A DNA stretch of 64,000 bases, taken from the NCBI GenBank assembly GCA_963681505.1, contig OY811986.1:67501-131500 (forward strand), read 5' to 3'. A model generated the notes under the pieces. The model was not told the DNA's origin and searched no databases. It saw nothing but the letters and a program-made list of their open reading frames with translations. Shown one piece after another: positions 58,418 through 64,000 of this stretch. This stretch comes from Eunapius fragilis (Eukaryota > Porifera > Demospongiae > Spongillida > Spongillidae). How positions within the stretch are numbered: position 1 is the stretch's first letter; each line of letters begins with the position of its first letter. The translations under genes were made by a program, and so were the position numbers.

Positions 58418-58708
58418 ACAAGTAAATAAAAACATTCTCTAACGAGAGAGTTGTTGGTATATAGGATTGACCAATGGTGGTGTAAAAAGCATGGAAACAA
58501 GAGTGACAGAAATATTATTGAAAAATTGAAATAGGCCTATATTTAGCACACAATATAACACACATGCCTGAATAATGGGCTAAATATAGGCCTATTTCAA
58601 TTTTCCAATAATATTTCTGTCACTCTTGTTTCCATGCTTTTTACACCACCATTGGCCAATCCTATATACCAACAACTCTCTCGTTAGAGAATGTTTTTAT
58701 TTACTTGT
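58418..58708. mobile_element. Palindromic MITE, copy 1 (291 bp)
   Basis: Starts ACAAGTAAATAAAAACATTC and ends with its reverse complement. Arms of about 130 bp are nearly perfect inverted matches around a 30-bp centre (CACAATATAACACACATGCC). It would extrude as a long hairpin. Older relatives lie at 3.8 and 4.9 kb. Confidence 0.9.
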
Positions 58709-59096
58709 TAACATTAAAAAGCTGTGCATACAGCATAGTCGGGCGGCCCTACTACCGCGTTTGGTCGGGTTTGTCACCCTACTACCTGTGGGTAGTAGGG
58801 CCCGCCCGTCTATGTACAGCACGGATCTGCACAAAACCATTCACTTTACACGTAAAGCATGCATGGTGACTCAACTGTGTGTACAGTAGTGTCTATTGTT
58901 TTAATCTGATAAAGCTTCCTTATCTGAAGACTTCCTTGTCTAGCCGTGAATGTTGCAACTGTATGATTACAGTTGCAAGGGCTGAGAACTAAACAGCTGC
59001 AACTATATCCTTTTCCCATATAGCTATACTCCTTGTATAAACCCAAATCTCATGCACCAATGGAGTATAATGGTGGTCTTGAAAAAGCTATTCTTA

Positions 59097-59248
59097 AGGC
59101 GTTTCCGCACTAGCAAAGGCAAACCGGATCGATCCGCATTGTGGTCAATGAATTTAATCAGTGTATATGGATCAATGTACTCACTGATTAAATTCATTGG
59201 CCACAATGCGGATCGATCCGGTTTGCCTTTGCTAGTGCGGAAACGCCT
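59097..59248. mobile_element. 152-bp palindromic MITE, PIF/Harbinger-like
   Basis: Starts AGGCGTTTCCGCACTAGCAA and ends with the exact inverse. Flanked by TTA on both sides (59094-59096 and 59249-59251). The paralogous site in unit 1 (about 57520-57535, CTATTCCTAGGGG) lacks it, which fixes the borders. A 3-bp TTA target duplication is typical of PIF/Harbinger. Confidence 0.9.
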
Positions 59249-59656
59249 TTAGGGGTAGTGATCTGCCTATGCAGCAGTAAGTAAGATAAGCCACCATCAG
59301 GTACTTCTAGCAGCACACTCACATTTATGTAGTGAAATAAAAACAGACCTTCCGCCCACACTTATAAAGCTGCAGACCCTGTCCACAGATAGGACCTCAC
59401 CTGAGAACATATCCTTATCATCGATCTACATGCTGCCATGTACTGCCATGTAGTTCCCACACTACCCATCTATACAACTTAACTGCATGTAGGCTACACC
59501 TCCATGTTTAGATGGGACCATTTTTACTGTATCAAATTTGACCAATAGAATTTTAGCACAACTGACACGCATACACCCCTTCCCTCCCTGTCATTAATAT
59601 GATGGAATTGGACTAATATAAATATAGCACAGTCTGCACACGTGTAAGGCTTTGCA

Positions 59657-59666
59657 GGTATAAAAG
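59657..59666 (+). promoter_or_regulatory. TATA-box candidate, unit 2
   Basis: GGTATAAAAG, the counterpart of 57931-57940. Confidence 0.4.
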
Positions 59667-59797
59667 CCACTCATCCGCTAGCAAAAAGAGGTAAAAATTT
59701 AATAATACTCTATGTAGATGTGTAAAGGCTCTGCACTTTGCTTTAAAAAATAAAGAAGTAAAAATTTAATCATACTCTCTGTTATGTATATATGTAG

Positions 59798-60067
59798 ATG
59801 GCTAACGACCTTCGCGGGTTTTTCACCAACGAGGGGTCGGAGGAGGAAGAGTACATTCATCCTCCAACTCCTCTCCCCTTCACCCCACCACCTCCAGAAG
59901 CCCCGCTTCTGCCACCACCACCACCAGCACTGCCCACACCACTACCAGCAGCTACTCCCGCCGGCACCACCAGCGCTGCCCCCACCGGCGCTCCTGCCTG
60001 CACCATCAGTGCTGCCCCCACCACCAGCAGTACTATTAAAGTTATTTGTTCTTGCATTCAGAGATAA
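59798..60067 (+). CDS. Short Pro/Ala/Thr-rich reading frame, copy 2
   Basis: Same 89-residue length as copy 1, starting MANDLRGFFTNEGSEEEEY. It differs at D3N, two positions in the Pro-rich middle (to Pro) and one Val to Ala. Function unknown. Confidence 0.3.
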   Translation: MANDLRGFFTNEGSEEEEYIHPPTPLPFTPPPPEAPLLPPPPPALPTPLPAATPAGTTSAAPTGAPACTISAAPTTSSTIKVICSCIQR

Positions 60068-60145
60068 AGGGGATCATCCATCCTCTTCCTACATTTGATT
60101 ATTGACTATGATACTGCTATGACAGGGTGAAAAAAAACTTATGAA

Positions 60146-60436
60146 ACAAGTAAATAAAAACATTCTCTAACGAGAGAGTTGTTGGTATATAGGATTGACC
60201 AATGGTGGTGTAAAAAGCATGGAAACAAGAGTGACAGAAATATTATTGGAAAATTGAAATAGGCCTATATTTAGCACACAATACAACACACATGCCTGAG
60301 TAATGGGCTAAATATAGGCCTATTTCAATTTTCCAATAATATTTCTGTCACTCTTGTTTCCATGCTTTTTACACCACCATTGGTCAATCCTATATACCAA
60401 CAACTCTCTCGTTAGAGAATGTTTTTATTTACTTGT
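60146..60436. mobile_element. Palindromic MITE, copy 2 (291 bp)
   Basis: Near-identical to 58418-58708 and in the same relative place at the end of the duplicated unit. Confidence 0.9.
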
Positions 60437-60959
60437 CATCTATACAGTTGCAGAGATGATGTGTGAAGCTAAAAAGTCCCAAGTTGTGTAGACGACGTCG
60501 TGTGGGATAGAGTCACCACTGCCTGGTCCATGGTCTGCCAATGCAGTTTTGCTATACTGTGCTATTATTTCAGGCCGGGTTGTACCACAAATAATTTGTG
60601 GTTGTTTTGTGTCAACTGTGCATACATGTATACATGTTTTTGGGCCCTCCTCTTTTTGTTTTTGGGCCCAACCCTCCCTTTGATAACAGGGGCCTTCTTG
60701 CCAAAGGGGAGGGTTGATGGACTAACTGTAGGCTGTTTGCACTGACTGAAGTGTCATTCAGTGTGGAGTGTTTATAGTTCACTGTGAGATTTTTTAGTGC
60801 CAGATAGACCCCAGCCTCTTTGCTGCCTGGGTAATATGTTTTGGCGCCTAGCTGTAGTGGGGCAAGGGTTTCAGTGAGCACTCTAACATGAGGTGGTTGT
60901 ATTGAAGGACCTTCGGAGAGGATATTAGTCATATGATTGTGCAACGTTCTTCTATATTT
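60437..60959. other. No gene recognised
   Basis: Contains a GGGCCCTCC/TTTTTGGGCCC short repeat near 60640-60670. The minus frame 60998-60612 runs into the MITE and has no homology that I recognise. Confidence 0.4.
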
Positions 60960-61187
60960 GGGGCAGTGCAAGAATGGGGCTTTTGCAATTTTTTTCAAAT
61001 TTAACAGTTTATGGATACAGGATAGCGCTCTCTACAAAACAGTTCTTACACATTCAAAATTGGATTGTATCAGAGAGCTACAAGCGCTAATTAGCCATAC
61101 ATTTCAATGGCAAGCATTGCTTTCTTTTAGTTGTCTTGGAATTTTCTCAAAATCCTACATAAGCCCGAATTTCATTTGCACTGCCCC
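60960..61187. mobile_element. MITE, GGGGCAGTGCAAGA family, copy 2
   Basis: A 228-bp element with ends GGGGCAGTGCAAGA and TGCACTGCCCC. Shares AGGATAGCGCTCTCTACAAA and the ATTAGCCATACATTTCAATG block with copy 1 at 40558. Confidence 0.88.
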
Positions 61188-61690
61188 ATTTATGTTATAC
61201 ACTATGTGTACTTGTGTGCATGTGAATGTATATGTGTTTGTGAGCATTTGCTGCCGTAGTTAACCACATCCATGATGTCAAATAATCAAAGCAGCATGTA
61301 CTGCGGTAATGGGATGTGTCTCTCTTGTCAGCTCCCTAACATTCATCTACGAGCTAGGGTCTTGAGGAATTAACAATGGTGGGCCATCCTCCCCACCCCC
61401 TCAGGTGCATGACGTACATACACACATACATTAAGCCTAACACTGCAAATCAAAGGCCATCACAAAAATTTACCAGGGGCATAACCTCACCTTAGTTCGA
61501 TGCAATGCTAGAGCAGTGCTCTCCCGGTCAAGGTTGCAGCATGCAGAGGACATGGGTTGAAGGTAGCCTTCACAGTGTGAATTGGCATGTGGGTAGGATT
61601 TAGGGTGTTTAAGGCATGTTTGTTGTCAGTGATTGTAAAGGATTATTTTTATTACAATACATACACATGGGTACAATCTTAAACATAGCC
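61188..61690. other. No gene recognised
   Basis: No supported feature was seen. It may include the 3' untranslated end of the adjoining minus-strand retroelement. Confidence 0.3.
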
Positions 61691-62640
61691 TATAGTTAAT
61701 GTTAATTCAAAATACATCTGGTGTAAATGGCAGTGGCATTGGCCCTCACTAGATGGAGGTTGAGTCTGCCATAGATGTCTCTAAGTACAACTGATATGGG
61801 CCTGCATATAAGAGTGGCAAGCCGAGAAGCCAGCTGTGAGAAGGCTTCAACAGCTTCATTTCCCATGCACCATAAGCCTCTGCTACCAGGGGAACACACA
61901 ACAAGCCGAGTCCTTTGCATTTTGCATCCTTGGCCCTATGCTTTCTGCCTTCAGTGGCAAGGGCAGCTGATCCTGCAGACACTCCAGCTTCCATACGGGT
62001 ATGTGTGTTAAGTGGAGAGGTTACAGAGATATCAAAGGCAGCTGTCTTGCCTGTTGTCCAGTTAGTCAGCAGAAGGTCAGCAGGACTGGTGTGGCTAAGA
62101 TCGGCTGTGAGGTCATTGCTAGCTTCTACTTGGATGCCAAGATGGCATGTTTCAGCCACCAGAACATCACGAAGAGTGTTGTGTTGTACCACCACATCAC
62201 CACCACGCTTACAAGTGGTGGCATGATGTCCCAGAAGGTCAAGAGCATTGCCAGGCCAAAGTGCACATTGAGATCCCTGGGAAGTGTCCATACACAGCCA
62301 CCATTTTATGGCAACTTAATGGACCGGTGCATCAAGATGTAGACCTAGCCACTGTGATGATAGAACAGACAGCCAGGTTGATGCATTTGGTGTGGAAACT
62401 GAAATCAATCGAGCTTGGTCAGCATTAGAGGAGGTTTCCAACAGCAGATTGAACATGCAAGTGTCCAATGTGCTGGATAGTTCTTTTTGGGAGACCAGAG
62501 ACGCTGAGAGAAGGGAGTGAATTTGCAATGCCTTATCAGGTGGTACAGCAGAATTAAAATCTGCAAGTGCAGAACAGAGGTGAAGATGTGTCTCAGAACC
62601 AAACCCAGCTGAGCAAATAAAGACTATATTAATTTTTTTT
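61691..62640 (-). pseudogene. 3' part of a nuclease-type retroelement (family 2)
   Basis: On minus, WLSVLSSQWLGLHLDAPVH precedes a CCHC-like CALWPGNALDLLGHHATTC and GGDVVVQHNTLRDVL. A PD-(D/E)XK-like nuclease follows: SPADLLLTNWTTGKTAAFD, ISVTSPL, then AKCKGLGLLCVPLVAEAYGA. This block recurs at the C-terminus of reverse-transcriptase proteins in corals and fish. The RT itself is missing and a frame change lies near 62300. It differs from the element at 24.1-27.6 kb, so it represents a second lineage. Confidence 0.7.
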
Positions 62641-62688
62641 TATAGTAATACATGTAAGAGAAAATAACACAAACCAAAATATATATAT

Positions 62689-62937
62689 GGGACGGTGTCC
62701 AGCAGAATCACCCTTCTGGCTAGTTTTTCAAGTTTTCAAATTTTTTGATTTTCCTTTAACACCCATGAGCTTCTGTCAAATGGTCCTTACGCATCCTCAA
62801 TCGGACTATCCATCACAAAGTTATTAGGCACTGAATTTATAATTAGCCATACATTTCAATGCGAGCGTTACTTTTCTTTTGCTTGTTCTGGAAATTTTGA
62901 AAAGTACCATAAGGGTGATTTAGCTGGACACTGTCCC
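62689..62937. mobile_element. MITE sharing foldback termini (249 bp)
   Basis: Ends GGGACGGTGTCCAGC and GCTGGACACTGTCCC, roughly 31-bp inverted repeats matching the 8.1-kb foldback. AT-repeat flanks. Its interior carries ATTAGCCATACATTTCAATG, also present in the GGGGCAGTGC MITEs. Confidence 0.88.
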
Positions 62938-63109
62938 ATATAATTATATATATAAAATATAAAGATGATGCCAAAGTAAAATATGTTCAGTGGACATTTG
63001 CCTCTGCACAAGCCATAGCTATAGAATGGTGTTGTGAGTGGGAATGAAACAACCTGGTTCCTTGAAGGCTCATGATTGCCGAGCGGAGTAGAGAAAAACT
63101 CAGTTTGCA

Positions 63110-64000
63110 CCGCAACCAAAAAAGAGTGGTAGAATATGGTTCTTGTCTCTTTTCAGCAATTAAAATGATGCTATTCTCTTGTAGACTGTGGTTGCTATTG
63201 GACCCATACCTCCAGCTGTAGAGAAAACCAACGGTTAAAATGATCCATGCCTAATTTCTCTTACTCTTTCTTCATATTCCTCTTCTTATCCAGTTCATAA
63301 GTTCTATAGCACTTTGACAAGGAGAAATTGGCATAGGATTGAGCAAATTGGTTGAATACTCTGACATCAAAGTAAGCAGTTTGGTGGTCTTTTCCCCAGA
63401 ACTTCTGTGCAGCAACATCAAGTCAAGCTCCTACCTCTCCATTGGCAGACTTATACTTAAGGTGCTCACCCTGCAATGGCTGCAGGGTAGGCTCTGTATG
63501 TACATTATGACATACTTCACTGAGGAATGCAGAGGTCAAGTCTCGCACTTCATTGTGTCAAATTGAAGGAAAGCCTCCTGACGGGCAATTCATGGCATGC
63601 TCCACAGTATAGATGGAGCCACATATGCAATGTGATGGTAATAAAGGAGGTTGCCAGCCATAGCGTAAACAGATAGCATCTCTAAATGCACTCTTGTGTA
63701 GAGCAAAATCATGCCTTGCAATAGGGAGAGCATTCAGCCAGCTGGATGCTCCTTTCTCACTTGCAATCTCTACAGATCATTTCTGTTTGGCTGGGAGTAT
63801 AGCCAGTAACATGGTGACAGATGCTGATCCATTGCTGTACGTTGTTTACGTTCCAGGTTCTTTTCCTCAAATTGCTGGATCCCAAGATCAGGAGGCATCG
63901 AAGTTGCACGAGTGATGACAAGGTTGGCAAAAGCAGGTGTCACATTTACGGAAGTGGTGTAGTGATGTGAAGACATTAGGGATGGATTAATTATACCAAG
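63110..64000 (-). pseudogene. 3' part of a nuclease-type retroelement (family 3)
   Basis: On minus: SSWLNALPIARHDFALHKSA, FRDAICLRYGWQPPLLPSHC, CGSIYTVEHAMNCPSGGFPS, HNEVRDLTSAFLSEVCH, LDVAAQKFWGKDHQTAYFDV and, near 63230-63140, FSTAGGMGPIATTVYKRIAS. This is a conserved C-terminal block following reverse transcriptase in many invertebrate elements, with a Cys/His knuckle and a nuclease-like LDV...FDVRVFN core. Several stops interrupt it. It continues past the right edge of the window. Third distinct lineage of this architecture here. Confidence 0.7.

Larger units (their letters stand above)
57125..60436 (+). repeat. Tandem duplication, units of 1.58 and 1.73 kb
   Basis: Unit 1 is 57125-58708 and unit 2 is 58709-60436. 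Both run from TTAACATTAAAAAGCTGTGC through a GGGCGGCCCTACTACC / GGTAGTAGGGCCCGCCC inverted pair, a TATA box and a Pro-rich frame, to a terminal 291-bp palindrome. The length difference is essentially the 152-bp MITE in unit 2. Confidence 0.93.

Overview
The window is animal genomic DNA from an early-branching, probably marine metazoan. A sponge is my best guess and a cnidarian is possible. This rests on gene-family resemblance: RAG1-N-terminus-like zinc fingers, YKADP-type repeat proteins, and several reverse transcriptases with a restriction-like nuclease. Introns are short and GT-AG. I saw no rRNA, tRNA or CRISPR, and no complete host gene. Almost everything recognisable is mobile or repeated DNA, much of it nested.

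Layout. 1-9.1 kb: a GAA microsatellite, a BEL/Pao fragment, exons of an unknown minus-strand host gene, and two partial Ty3/Gypsy elements. 9.4-19.8 kb: a broken Ty3/Gypsy element, then a broken BEL/Pao element carrying a 1.55-kb non-autonomous LTR element with intact LTRs and a 5-bp target duplication. 19.8-21.9 kb: no genes recognised. 21.9-28.3 kb: a minus-strand CR1/L2-like LINE interrupted by a plus-strand nuclease-type retrotransposon, with a 12-bp target duplication marking the insertion. 28.3-29.3 kb: a decayed gene resembling the RAG1 N-terminal zinc-binding and RING region.

31-55 kb is the most interesting part. Two related elements (A, 31082-34867; B, 40883-55044) are each flanked by TTAA, have matching inverted termini, and carry the same convergent gene pair: a multi-exon transposase-like gene on plus and a small cysteine-containing gene on minus. 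They are separated by a 5.4-kb satellite whose monomers switch strand near 39.2 kb. Element B is invaded by a Helitron and by an 8.1-kb foldback element with about 800-bp near-identical inverted ends and kilobases of CTCC/GGAG minisatellite arms. Inverted copies of a short repeat with TAA flanks sit at the two outer edges of the 24-kb block.

55-60.4 kb consists of two successive tandem duplications. One carries a YKADP-repeat exon; the other carries a TATA box, a short proline-rich reading frame and a 291-bp palindrome at each unit end. 60.4-64 kb holds MITEs and the 3' parts of two further nuclease-type retroelements on minus.

Gene models come from splice-site and paralogue reasoning by eye. 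Family names are from memory of motifs, with no database search.
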